64,000 bases of DNA from Mytilisepta virgata (taxonomy: Eukaryota > Mollusca > Bivalvia > Mytilida > Mytilidae), in contig CM051516.1 in assembly GCA_028015205.1 (NCBI GenBank), forward strand, positions 47,496,230 to 47,560,229, in the 5' to 3' direction. Of this stretch, positions 11,034-25,900 are shown piece after piece. How positions within the stretch are numbered: the stretch's first letter is position 1; every line of letters starts with the position of its first letter. The notes beneath the pieces are model-generated. The model was not told the DNA's origin, searched no databases, and saw only the letters and a program-made list of their open reading frames with translations. The position numbers and the translations under genes are program-made.

Positions 11034-13918
11034 AAAAAAAATTAAATTATTTTTTTTTTTAAATTGAAATTTAAAACCAAAAAAATTTCAGGTCAGCGAT
11101 ACGATCCATACCATTAATGGGTGGGTAACATGATCAATTCTATAACAATGTTAAAGAACTGTTCTAGACCATGACATGTTAGAGCTGTTCTTCACCATGA
11201 CAGCTTAGAGCAGTCAGAATCGGTCAGGATTCTGTTCTAGAGCAGCCAGGATTATATTCTAGAGCAGTTCTAAAGCAGAACTGCTCTAAGTTAACTTGGT
11301 GAGAGGTTATGTCTGCACCTAACTGTACATATCAAATATAACCTTATACATTTTCCCATTTAATTTGTTAAGTAACAGCTTGTGAAAAAAAGAGCATCCT
11401 TCCACACTTTATCAAAAGCCTTTTCACAATCAATAAAGGCACAATACATTTTTTTTTTCTTTTAAGATTTGAAATAGGGCACGGATAGAGAAATTCTGTC
11501 TGTTGTTGAGTAATTTTGTTGAAATCCACATTGGTTTTCTTTAATAATCACAAATTCTTCAGAAAAAGTCATTAACCGTGAGTTTAAAATGGCAGTAAAT
11601 AATTTACCAAGACAGCTTACAATTGTAATTGGTCTATTATTTTTGGGGTCTTTCTGAAAAGGAGAAATTTCAAGGCTTGGTTGATATTAGTAGTATCTTC
11701 AGAAGATGATTTAATGATTGATAAAATAAGACACAATTAATCCACCATATCTATGATTGTTTTGAAATTAAAAGATACTTTGTACGTAACTTTATACATT
11801 ATAGCTTTGTTTATACTGCTTTGTTTTATTTTCATTATAAATGTTTTTATTTTTTGTATATCATATATTTGGATACATACTAGAATATGTACACACTGTC
11901 TCGGAATATGAAATTTATTCGGACCAGGCTTAGAAAGAAGTGCAGCTTTTATCGCCTTCGTATTGAGTTCGAATTAATTTTAAATTAAGACTTAGAGACA
12001 ATGTATACACATATTCTGTTTATCCTGCAACATGAAAACTGTTAAAATCACTGGAAATTAGTGAATTTCTGCATTGTGCAAGCAAAAAACCGTCGCATTT
12101 CACGACGTCATAAGTAAAATTCCAAGGTTTCGTACAGTGACGTCACAGTAAAAGTGGTATACAGTCAATTCAGTTTGGCTGCTCATATAAGCAATGAAGA
12201 TATTCAGTCCTGAATGCCACTTGTAAATTTATTAAAGACAATCTGGGTTAACTTGTATTATTATTATCTTTTATATTAAAAAAACCCTATTACTAGTATT
12301 ACTGCTATAGAATAGAATAGAATGAAATACTTTATTATCCAATTTGGGCCCATTAAGAGCATTATATATATATATATACATATATACAATACATATAAAT
12401 TTAAACAACAATTATTACAATAAATAAAAATTATTTTTCTACGTAAAATAAATACATATATAAGTTATTATCAATAAAATATACAAACAAAACAGAGATA
12501 TGTTGAATCAATTAAGTATAACTTTCTGTCGTATTTCAAAACATTTAAAGCCGAGTGGTCTAGGTAGTTCGTCATGACTACTAATGATCACTAGCCTGTC
12601 AACACTGCGGTTGTGAGTTCGAATCTCACCTGTGACGGGGTGTGTTCGACTTCCACCTTAATTGACAAGGATTGCCAATTTGTAAACCCGGAAAATTAAT
12701 TGTAGTTAGAGATTGGTACAACAAGCTTGAATCGTCCTGTTCTGTTATATATGATGTTTATGTTGTATGACTGTATCATTCTCCTTTCCGCTATATATGT
12801 TACCCTCATGCTGCCCCTGTGGGCCCTTGGTTGGAATAAAATATGTTGTTGTTGTATAGGAGAGTTGGGGGATGAAAGAAAGCTGCCTATGCCGCCTTTG
12901 TTTATTTAGTATAAAGCAATATGCTGCAATCTTCAACTGATCATATTTTGCTGTAATTTTATAATTGAATACATGTATAATCTATAAATGTATAAATCTA
13001 ACATCACGTAACTCTTCTTCAAGCATTACCAGGTTTCACATGTGGAAGGAGTACTATAAATTTAGGAGAGAATGTGAAGAAGACATGGCCAAGAACTTAA
13101 CAACAGGACTGAGAAATTTTAAAAAGGAGTTAGAATCATTTAAGAGTAGGGAAGGTATGTACATTTCATAATTTAAAGATGATTCTTACTAGTAATATTT
13201 TTGTTATATAAATTTTAATGAATTTATGGTAGTCTTTATCTTATTTGACTAGCTTTTGTCATGACTTAGACCTTGTTTAAAATTGGGGTTAGGTTTATCT
13301 TGTACTCCCTACATATTCAAACTATGGCTAAGAACGGGTTACATAAAACTCACATTAAATTTTGCATTTTGAAGGGGACCTTTTTAGTCCCCTACCGGCA
13401 ACACCGAAGGGGCCTATAGGTTTGCACTCCGTCCGTCCGTCCGTCAGTCACACAGTTTTCCAGACTTTTTCAGAAACGTTTAACCAACTGATCTGATTTT
13501 TTGTATTTGACCTTATAATCATAATATACAGATCATGCTGATCAGATAATTATTGTGAGAGTTATTGCCCTTGGAATAGAAATTATTGCCAAAATAATAG
13601 TTTTCCCTACTTTGTTCGTTAACCCTTTTATCAAGTGATCTTATTTTTGGTGTGTCAGCTTATAATGATGATGTTCACGCAGATCGGATAATTATTGTGA
13701 GAGTTAATGCCCTTGGAAATAGGAAATATTGCTAAATAGTTGTTTTCCGGACTTTTTTTCAGAAATCGTTTAACCAACTGATCTTAATTTGTGATGTGAG
13801 CTAATAATGATGAGTTACAGATCAAGTTTGAGTTTCAGGCTGATCGGATAATTCAAATTATTGTGAGGGTTATTGGCCTTGCCCTTTGAAATAGGAATTG
13901 TTGTCAAAATAATAGTTT

Positions 13919-13949
<31 letters not shown>

Positions 13950-16900
13950 GCAAACCCTTTTACCAAGTGATATTATTTTTGGTATTTGTCATTGAACTTA
14001 TAAGTTATAATGATGAGATACAGATCAAGTTTCAATTTCACGCTGATCGGATAATTTATTGTGATAGTTATAGCCCTTGGAAATAGGAATTATTGTAAAA
14101 TATTAGTTTTCTGGACTTTTTTGCAAACATTTTACCATGTGATCGTATTATTGGTAGGTGAGCTTATAATGATGAGCTGCAGAGCAAACTGATCGGGTAA
14201 ATATTGTTTACCCCTTGCAAACATAATTTCAGGATTTTTAGAAGTTACTCTGTCCATAAGTTCTATAACCGGTTCCAACTTCATTTAGACCTTACAGCAT
14301 TCTACACAGCATCGTGACGACAACTGGTTTTTCATTGTACAGTTATCTTACATGGTGACATCAGTCATAACTTAATACTCACTACTGTTACATGTGTTAT
14401 CCCAACATACGTCATTTTGCTGTTATCACGTACATATTATTTTTATTCTTTTTTACATTTAATAAGAATTAATATGAAATTTCAGAGATTGACTGGATCA
14501 TATCTTTCAAAAAGGAAATAGAAAGGGGTGAAGAGAAGACCAAATTTCACATTGCAAAAGCAAAGGCATACGAACAGGTGGAAAACGAAGTGAAAGAGTG
14601 AGTTTACTTTTTTGTTTATTTCAAGTAAATCACTTTTAATAGTACCCCCTGGTCGCTATGATCATGTGAATTATTTTATATTAAAGATTTGACAGTCTAA
14701 TATATTTGGGCATTTTTAAGTAGTGTTCCCATTGTCACATCAATATTAACTTTTCCTAAAAAAATTTAAATTTTTTGACGTAGGTTTACCTTTGTCAAGT
14801 CTGTCAACGCTGTCAAGGCACCCTTTTTTAAATTTGTTCACTGTAAATTTGATTTTTTTAAGGTTGGTAACGAAGTCATATCAAGAAGGAGGAAATTATC
14901 TGAAGCAATCGCTTGAATTAGATAAAGCAACCAGAAAGTTCATAGTACTCAACAAGGAGCTTCTAGCCACAAAAGAGGTAAAACTAATTCTAATTTAGCT
15001 GTGTAGCATATCGAGGGTGAATAAATGACGTAAGTATTAAAAATTATCTCCTAATGGTGCATTTAATGCCATGAGGGAGACATATTGTTTTTGTCCTAGC
15101 TGTCTGTCTGTCACAAAATTTTGTCATCGCTCTATCTCATGGATCATACTTCGGATTTGGATGAAACTTGATAGGAAAACTTCATAGAATATATGTAGAT
15201 GTGCATATGTTCTTGATTTTTTAGTTAAATCAATTTTTGACGGTTTGCCAGTTTAAAATATGGAGTTAGCTATTTTGCCCTATAGGGATGATTTTAGTCA
15301 TTTATTTAAATAATTTCAGTTATTTGGTACTACAAAATTTATTTGAAAAGTTGTCAAACTTGGCAGAAGGTGCAAGAAAATGATATTTTTAAACACCTAA
15401 CCTCCCTATTTCAGTTATTTTTAGCAATTTTCAGTTATTTCCTCTGCTCATCAAAATCATCCCTGGCCCTAAGACTAGATGGAAAAATTTTTGTCATCAC
15501 TCTATCTTATGCATCATACTTTGGAATTAACAATATTGATACCTCTTTCTTTCTCATTATGAAATCCAATTAATTTCATATTTGATATCAGGTTTGTAAT
15601 ACAACAATTTATGTTCCCTCCTGATAACATGCAGGCGGGGGCGACATACGTTGATAGAGTCAACTTCAAGTTTTTGGGCCAGCCTTCCTGATAAAGGTTA
15701 ATCCGAAAACTGATTGATTTGTAAGTGTTCCCCAGTACGGTCTTCTATATAGGATTTTCGTTATATGTCTTAGAAAGTATTATTAAAAAATAGCCTCTTC
15801 ATGAAAAAAGTCATATGAAAGGGCAAAACATCATATACTGATTAGTTTCTAAAATATTAACACCGTACAAACTTCAATGTTAGCTGGGTAGATGTTGAGG
15901 TATCCCTTCACCATGTTGGACAATTTTTTTTTTAAATATTTTCAAATTTCCCATGAGAGTACCCAAAAAATGGGTCACAAATGGCCGGGTTGCTGGGTGT
16001 TTATTGTAGTGGTGACAAAGGTGATTACAAGATCATATTGCACATGGGAAATAATTCTTGAAATAATTCCATAAAGTGAGGTGCACATCTTCAATATATA
16101 TAGAAACATTCTATGAAGTTTCAAGGATGTGGGTGGAAAACTGTAGGAGGAGTTGATTTCACAAAATAGGTACCCTCTATTGAAGATGTCAATAAAAAAC
16201 GACTAAGTTCCAAAGTTTGGAAAAATGGGAAATAATTCCTGAAATAATTCCATAAAGTGAGGTGCACATCTTCAATATATATAGAAACATTCTATGAAGT
16301 TTCAAGGATGTGGGTGAAAAACTGTAGGAGGAGTTGATTTCACAAAATAGGTACCCTCTATTGAAGATGTCAATAAAAAAACAACTAAGTTCCAATGTTT
16401 GGAAAAATGGGAAATAATTCCTGAAATAATTCCATAAAGTGAGGTGCACATCTTCAATATATATAGAAACATTCTATGAAGTTTCAAGGATGTGGGTGAA
16501 AAACTGTAGGAGGAGTTGATTTCACAAAATAGGTACCCTCTATTGAAGATGTCAATAAAAAACGACTAAGTTCCAAGGTTTGGAAAAATGGGAAATAATT
16601 CCTGAAATAATTCCATAAAGTGAAGTGCACATCTTCAATATATATAGAAACATTCTATGAAGTTTCAAGGATGTGGGTGAAAAATTGTAGGAGGAGTTGA
16701 TTTCACAAAATAGGTACCCTCTATTGAAGATGTCAATAAAAAAACAACTAAGTTCCAAAGTTTGGAAAAATGGGAAATAATTCCTGAAATAATTCCATAA
16801 AGTGAGGTGCACATCTTCAATATATATAGAAACATTCTATGAAGTTTCAAGGATGTGGGTGAAAAACTGTAGGAGGAGTTGATTTCACAAAATAGGTACC

Positions 16901-19900
16901 CTCTATTGAAGATGTCAATAAAAAACGACTAAGTTCCAAAGTTTGGAAAAATGGGAAATAATTCCTGAAATAATTCCATAAAGTGAGGTGCACATCTTCA
17001 ATATATATAGAAACATTCTATGAAGTTTCAAGGATGTGGGTGAAAAACTGTAGGAGGAGTTGATTTCACAAAATAGGTACCCATTTTCCCCGCCCGCCCG
17101 CCGCCCGCCGCCGCCCGCCCGCCCGACATTCACCATACTATAACCCGGATTTGCACTCTGTGCAACCCGGCCAAAAACCGGTTTAATTTTCCTTTGTAAA
17201 ATATCTGTACCAATTTATAATTGTTAAGTTACTAACAATTTTATTTTATCACTTTTTTGTGTTGTAGTTTTGAGGAAGGGGTGATGATATAATTAAACTA
17301 TTATAAATTAAAACGCTGCTCATCTTATACCATTAAGGGAGCGACCTTTGGATTTTTAGGGGAAGGCGGCAAGGAAGAACAAAATTGGGCATATTTCAAT
17401 CTTTGGTAAAAAAAAGTAGGCTCAGAATTGTGATGAAAGGAATAAAATATTACCTCGAAAAATGGGTAGTTCACATGTATTTAAAAAAAAGTTCAAGTGG
17501 GTTCGCTTTCAATTCTGGAGAAAAGTAGGCTCTGGGATACCAAAAAAAAAATTGGCACATAAACTTTTAACCTTAATAACTTTGCACACATAATACCTAT
17601 ACTTAACATACATCATGATATAAACTTTGCAGCAGCATACTTGTGACTCGCTCATGATTCATTGACTTCATAAACATTTGTAAACTCTGTGTCAAAGTTT
17701 CGTGATTAAGTCCATTTTTCAGCAATTGTAATTCCTAAGACCTCCATATTTGGTCTTTATCCGGACCTTGATCAATTTCAGTCTTGAGTACTCAACTTGT
17801 GTCACATTTTCCTTATATTAAGTCCATTTCTCAACAAATTTATCACCTTGACCCACCATATTTGGTAGAGAGTTCTTAATTGGTACATGTCAGACTGACA
17901 CCTGTATCCGGAACTTGACCTCAAATTCATGGTTGGGTGACTTCACCTGCGTCACATTTTTCCGTGATTAAGTCCATTTCTCAGCAACAGTAATACCAAA
18001 ACCCACCATATATGGTCAAAAGATAGTTGTTGGTGGGTATTTTACACCTTTCAACCGACTTTAACCCCAATTTCATGCTTGAGTGACTTGTGTTACATTT
18101 TTCAGAAACTTTAATATCTAGATCCATTATATTTTATCTATAGATAGTTGTTAGGTACATTCAAATCTGAGAACTGTCATCCGATCTTGTCCTGAATTTC
18201 ACGCTTGAACGACTTGCAACACATATTCTTGAATAGGTCCATTTCTCAGCAACTGTAATTCCTGGACACATCATCAGGGCTTTCCATACAATTTGAAGTA
18301 GTCGGCTGAAATCTAAAAGTAGGCGGCTGTGACATGCGGCCGGCAAAGCCGGTCGCCGCACCAAGCTTGCTTGGCGGTTTTACTGCAGGGGGCTCTGGGG
18401 TAAATAGAGCAAAATCCTGCATTCTTGCAATCTCCTGGCACCTAATTCCAACTTTCAAATTACCATTTTTTATGTATGAAATTAAAAAAAAAAATCTCGA
18501 AGAAATTTGATTTTTATTTGTGTGCAGGATTGTTCTCTCTTATTATCCTTGCAAAAATACGATGCTTTCCGACTAGAGATGACGTAAATGTACACTTTTA
18601 ATAGACAACCAATCAGTGACCGGAATTCACGTGAACTATATTTAGCTAAAGGTAAACACAGGATTTACATCCTTGTTTATCGTGACTTCGCGACAATACG
18701 ACTCTCGACGCTTGTCTACATATTTTAAAAAGATTTTTTTTCTTTTTGAATTTATATTTTTGTCAGTAAAGAAGCCGGCACTTGTAGCCACCGTAAACGG
18801 CGGATTTCCGCCGTCTACCGGCTACTTTGGAAAGCCCTGCATCATAATTCCTTTGTAGATATTTCTTATTGGATACATGCCAGTCGAACACATGTCACTT
18901 GACCTTGGCTTGAATTTCATGCTTGAGTGACTTACAATATATTTTCATGATTAAGTCTATTTCTCAGCTTAAACTGTAAAAAGTAGACCTCTATTTTACG
19001 TTTGAGTGACTTGTGGACTCACCATTAATTCCATTTCTAAGAATCTTAATATGTAGACCAGTCATATTTTGTCTATAGATAGTTCTTGGTGGTTGCATGT
19101 TTGTTTGAGACCTTGCCCGACTTGAGTGGCTAGGTGTCATATATTTTTGGATTATGACCATTTCTCTGTAGCTTAAATATCTATATCCTTCATATATATT
19201 CTGTACATACTTCTTGGCAAGAAGACGTCAGTTTTACACTTTACCTTGACCAAATTTCATGCTTGAGCGACTCTCACAAATAAGTCAAATGCTTGTAACA
19301 TTTCAACGTCATTTTAGATTTTTTTCATACGCTAAGGTATAAGCTTATATTACTTTTTAAAGTATGCAAGAGTTTACTTATGTATCATACCAAACTGCCT
19401 TTTAAATTTTCATCGAAATTAGTCAAATTAGGTGACACAAAAAATTCAGACTCTTTTTTTCTGACCATGCAAAGATACAACAGTTAAGAATGTTTTTTTT
19501 TTACATCAAATGGGTACAGGAAGCTAATGTTTGGCCATCTTTTATCGTTAAACTTTAGATCCTATTATTATTTTTTCTTGAAAAAAAATTGCGTGTAACG
19601 AAAGTTTGACACCGAACTGTCGCACGCACTTGTCAATGTTCATTGTATTGTGTTTGAAACCATTCGAAGAATTGATTTTACAGAAAAAATTGTTTATTTA
19701 AGTTGCCTTTTAAAACAATTTATCACTCAGATATGGCATATTAAGGTTGTAATATATACAGAGAAAAGAAATCTAAGAAATGTCACACTTTTTGTTAGAT
19801 AAAAATCCAGGACGCGTGATATTTAAAGCATAAATTCTCCATTTCAATAGATTTTCAGTAAACTTTTTTTGGTCGAAACTTTAGCTATTAAAGGTATAAC

Positions 19901-22900
19901 ATAGACTAATAGGGAGTGGACACCAAGAAATAAATGATTATCCAGGAGTGAATTCTTGCCCATTGCATATACTAATGAAAAAATATTTTATATTAATTCG
20001 TTAATCTTGACCAAAATACAACAAATTTATGATTATCTAACAAACCTAAATCTATTTTAGAAATTGGAAAGCCGACTACAGAAACTACAGAATGTGTATC
20101 TTATAGAAATTGAAAATAAAAAGGAAAAACTTGAACTGTGTAAATTGAAAGTAGAAAGGTCAAAAGCAAAATATGATGATTTGAGGGCTAAAGAAGGGTA
20201 TATCACTCCATCACTCATATCGGTAGGTTAATCAATAAAAAATATCAGGTTTGAACATTTTTTTTCTTTAATACCTTTATGATTTATTTATTACTGCCTC
20301 CATTGCCGAGTTCTTTGTATTTACTGAACAATATGCCGAAAATTCCTTGTTTTCCATACCAGGCATTGCCAGGGAAATTCTACAATACCAAAATTCGAAG
20401 ATAACTTGAAGGGGATTTGTCAGAACACTAACACAGTAACAAATATTTAGTTATTATAAATAAGATATCTTATAACCTAAATAAAATATTTTTTATAAAC
20501 AGTTTAATCAGATATCTTATTTAGTTTATAAGATATCCTATTTAGTTTAAAGATATCTCATTTAGTTTATAAGATATCTTATTAAACTTTATAAGATATC
20601 TTGAAAGTAGAATAAATATAAAACATAGCACGAAGTGCTTTTGTCCAGCACTGATGATAACATCCCACTGTAACAGGCATTAATATCTAGTTGATTTGTA
20701 AAGAGGATTTTTAAAAGGAGGAATACATTTTTTTTTTGTGAATTAAAAAATTGGATGTAAATGAATTATGTCAGACATACTTATTATGTCTCCCAAACGA
20801 AGTTTGGAGACATGTTGTTTTTGCTCGTTCTTATTATTCTTATTATTATTATTATTATTTTTCTTCTTTCCGGGCGCGTTTTTTCGAACACTTGTGTGCA
20901 CCGTTTCTCATAAACCAATAGACGGAATCGCTTGATATCATACGACTTGCTAGGCCCATATTCCTAGATGCGCCTCCCGAAAAAATTTTTTCAATCTGTG
21001 GGAGGGAACTTATATTTTGGGGGTCTCAAAAGGGGGTGGGGTTTTGCAAAATTTTACTATAGAAGTCTATGGGAAAAGTGATATAACTTGATCATTTGTG
21101 ATCTTAACTTGGAAATACTACCTGTTACCTTGGATATTTAAGTTTTTATACCCAGCCACACGAAGTGGCGAGGTATTATGTTATACCCTCCATTTCGTTG
21201 TCTTAGGGGGGGGGGGGGTCATGCCCCACCCCCTCAAATAACAAAATACTTAATATTTTGAAAACCATTGTGATCCCCACCCTATAACCATATATATTAT
21301 TACTCCTTATGATAAGACAAATCATTTGGTACCATAGGGGGGTCTGAGGGGGGTCATGCCCCACCCCCTCAAATGATAAAATACTAAATATTCTGAAAAC
21401 CATTGAGATCCCCACCCTATAACCATATATATTATTACTCCTTATGATAAGACGAATCATTTGGTACCATAGGGGGGTCTGAGGGGGGTCATGCCCCACC
21501 CCCTCAAATGATAAAATACTAAATATTCTGAAAACCATTTGAGATCCCCAACCAATAACCATATATATTATTACTCCTTATGATAAGACGAATCATTTGG
21601 TACCATAGGGGGTCTGAGGGGGGGGGGGGTCATGCCCCACCCCCTCAAATGACAAAATACTTATTATTCTGAAAACCATTGAGATCCCTACCCTATAACC
21701 ATATATATTATTACTCCTTATGATAAGACGAATCATTTGGTACCATAGGGGGTCTGAGGGGGGGTCATGCCCCACCCCCTTAAATGACAAAATACTTATT
21801 ATTCTGAAAACCATTGAGATCCCCACCCTATAACCATATATATTATTACTCCTTATGATAAGACGAATCATTTGGTACCATAGGGGGTCTGAGGGGGGGG
21901 GTCATGCCCCACCCCTTTAAATGACAAAATACTTATTATTCTGAAAACCATTGAGATCCCCACCCTATAACCATATATATTATTACTCCTTATGATAAGA
22001 CGAATCATTTGGTACCATAGGGGGTCTGAGGGGGGTCATGCCCCACCCCCTTAAATGATAAAATACTTAATATTTTGAAAACCATTGTGATCCCCACCCT
22101 ATAACCATATATATTATTACTCCTTATGATAAGACAAATCATTTGGTACCATAGGGGGGTCTGAGGGGGGTCATGCCCCACCCCCTCAAATGATAAAATA
22201 CTAAATATTCTGAAAACCATTGAGATCCCCACCCAATAACCATATATATTATTACTCCTTATGATAAGACGAATCATTTGGTACCATAGGGGGTCTGAGG
22301 GGGGTCATGCCCCACCCCCTCAAATGATAAAATACTAAATAGACGGAATCGCTTGATATCATACGACTTGATAGGCCCATATTCCTAGATGTGCCTCCCG
22401 AAAAAAAATTTTCAATCTGTGGGAGGGAACATATATTTTGGGGGTCTCAAAAGGGGGTGGGGTTTTGCAAAATTTTACTATAGAAGTCTATGGGAAAAGT
22501 GATATAACTTGATCATTTGTGATCTTAACTTGGAAATACTACCTGTTACCTTGGATATTTAAGTTTTTATACCCCGCCACACGAAGTGGCGAGGTATTAT
22601 GTTATACCCTCCATTTCGTTGTCTTAGGGGGGGTCATGCCCCACCCCCTCAAATAACAAAATACTTAATATTTTGAAAACCATTGTGATCCCCACCCTAT
22701 AACCATATATATTATTACTCCTTATGATAAGACAAATCATTTGGTACCATAGGGGGGTCTGAGGGGGGTCATGCCCCACCCCCTCAAATGATAAAATACT
22801 AAATATTCTGAAAACCATTGAGATCCCCACCCTATAACCATATATATTATTACTCCTTATGATAAGACGAATCATTTGGTACCATAGGGGGGGTCTGAGG

Positions 22901-25900
22901 GGGGTCATGCCCCACCCCCTCAAATGATAAAATACTAAATATTCTGAAAACCATTGAGATCCCCAAACAATAACCATATATATTATTACTCCTTATGATA
23001 AGACGAATCATTTGGTACCATAGGGGGTCTGAGAGGGGGTCATGCCCAACCCCCTCAAATGACAAAATACTTATTATTCTGAAAACCATTGAGATCCCCA
23101 CCCTATAACCATATATATTATTACTCCTTATGATAAGACGAATCATTTGGTACCATAGGGGGTCTGAGGGGGGTCATGCCCCACCCCCTTAAATGGCTAA
23201 AGGGGAGGTGGAGGCCATTGCAACTTCAATAATAAAATATTTTGATAAAACATCTGTTAATCATGTTAATACCGATTACAACATATAAAACTGCAGATAT
23301 TGAATACCATATATCAAACATTTTGCATATACTCAATCTCTTTGTACACTTGCCCAGTATTTCAAACACTAGGAATTCCAAAAATAACCTGAAAGAGAAA
23401 GAGCTTCGTTTGGGAGACATTCGAAACTGCATCCAGTTTCAATTATACCTTGTTAGCAATTGATTTTGAAACAGATGTATAATTGTTCACTGATCCTTTA
23501 TATAAAAAAATACTGTACCATTTCGCATAATTTTAAGAAGATACAAAAAGTACTGAAACTAAAATTCACAAATGAAAGGATACTCAAAATTTAGATATAA
23601 TCTCAATGTTTTCAAATACATAAAGACCAATCCTAGGTACCCCTCAGACACCGATGAATGTGCGTCTTGTTATAAGGAGAAACAAAATACGTTTAGAGTT
23701 GAGATCTCAACCATTTCATAGTTATTTGAATGGGTTTGAGAGGGTGAATACCCCCCCCCTCCCCCCTTCTAAATATGACAGCTTACCGTCAATGTGCACT
23801 TCTTTTAAATTGGGAGACTTAATAATAAAAGCGCAAGCATGAATTATGACTTCTTTTTACAGATATACATAGTCATCTTAATTTTTTTTACATCAAAACA
23901 CAGCAATGTTTAGTACAAATGGAAAATCGTCCAAAAAATAGAATTTGTTCGTTCCGTCCTCATTTTTGACCCCACAATTTTGGCACAAGATCGTCCTGGC
24001 GTATGCATGGTAAGAATAGGAAAACATAATAATACGTCATACTTTCGGCATCGTTATTTTATTTTGCTTTCAAAAAATTATCTTTCTTGTTCCCTCAAAT
24101 AGCTGTTTTAATGTCAAAGTCGAAATTGGCAGCAAACTCTAATCGACCCGCCAAACTGTTGACAAATTCGCAACACGTGACCCGGATCTTGCTCCAGTTT
24201 TGGAGCATCTCACAAATCATTTTTACTACACTTGTTCAACGTTTGTTGACATTCGTCTTGTTAGAATATATATAACCATAACTTTATAATATCTAATAAG
24301 AGGATTTGTTTTCTTAAATATTTCAAATTTATTCCTCTGAGAAACGTGAATAAGTCCATTCCGAACTTGTTTCGTATTTCTTTTCGAAAGTTAAGTTCCA
24401 GGTAGAAAAAAATCAATAAAATATATTTTAAAATCGTTCTCATTACAATTATTTTTAATAAAGTAAATGGTTGAAATGGTTAAGAATGACGAAATGGACT
24501 GAAGTAATTAAATTACTGAAAATATTAAAATTATCGACTGTCACCAGCGGGTAACAATATTACGGACAATCTTAGTTGTAAATTAAATTGAATTTCCCTC
24601 GCTTTCGCACTTCTGTATCTTTTCATATTCATACGCTAAAGTTTGCTTGACTCAAAACAGTTATCTCTAACACCCATTTGTTATTCGATAGAGTCATCTT
24701 TCTATATATACTGAACCGCAAAAGAAACGTCGCACAAAATGACATGTTCACATACATTTATTTCAAACTGACATTTATATATTTTAAATTAATTTTTACA
24801 AAATTTAATGAATGATTTACAGTCTTTTGGTTACAATGTTCACAAAAACGTCACAATTGTCGCAACGTCACATGTTTTCAATGCTGTGCTCCCACGTCCG
24901 TGTATGTCCTCCACCGGCACCAATTACTGCGGCACATCTTCGGTACATGAAGTTGATGAGCCGATTAATAAACGCCATCGGAATACGTGCCCATACTCTC
25001 TGAAACGCTTGTGAAAGTTCAGCTGCAGTTGTCGGACTTGGCTGCTCATTATTCAACCGTCTTTGAACTTCGTCCCATAAATGTTCAATAGGGTTTAAAT
25101 CTGGACTCAAAGCCGGCCAATCCATAACATTAATGTTATTCTGCTGTAGGAAGTCTCTTGTGGCTCTTGTGGTATGCGCACGTGCATTGTCCTGTTGGAA
25201 AGTCTTGTTTTGATGACGTGCGAAATGGGGCTGAACATGGGGTGTCAAGACTTGGTCGATGTAACGGGCAGCTGTTACGCCATTTCCTCTGTCTGGGCCA
25301 AGGTTCTGAAAGATGACCGGACCAAGTTTAACGTTAAGGCCGATTCCACCCCATACCATGATGCTAGGTCCTCCCCACGCGTCTGTTTCCAGAATGCAGC
25401 TGTCTTCGTAACGTTCCCCGCGTCTTCTCCACACTCTGGTTCTGCCATCGGCTGTTAAAATGCAGTAACGGCTTTCGTCAGAGAAGATGATGTTACGCCA
25501 TTGTCGATTTCGCCAATTCTGTCGCTGAGTGGCCCACTGAAGACGAGCTTGAGTGTGTCGAGGAGTAAGAATAGGTCCTCTTGCTGGACGGCGACATCTC
25601 ATGTTTCTAGCAGCTAATCGCCGACGAACCGTATCATCACTTATGGGTCGTCCATGTGTTCCAACAGTGTTTCTGGCAGTTTCGGCAGCTGGGGTGAACC
25701 GATTCATCAAATGGTGACGAACAATGCCTCTATTCTGTCTAGGGGTAGTCACTTGGGGTCTACCACTCCGTGGACGGTCATTTGTGCTGTTTGTTGCATT
25801 GTACCGTGTCCGTAGACGTTCAATTGTTCGAACAGCACAGTTGAAGTCGTTGGCAATAACTCTGGCAGATTGCCCAGCATCCAATCGACCAATGGCCTGT

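Noticed and set aside
16189..17136. Series of similar - strand ORFs (SLYGIISGIISHFSK...)
   Set aside because: They are frames read through the 181-bp noncoding monomers; the same frame recurs in every unit and in the opposite copy.
20440..20610. GATATCTTAT repeats resembling a regular array
   Set aside because: Short AT-rich palindromic repeats with no spacer structure; not CRISPR, which is also not expected in an animal genome.
21203..23146. Repeated - strand ORFs (IYGYRVGISMVFRI...)
   Set aside because: Created by ~140-bp tandem DNA repeats with a near multiple-of-three period; no start, splice or family support.
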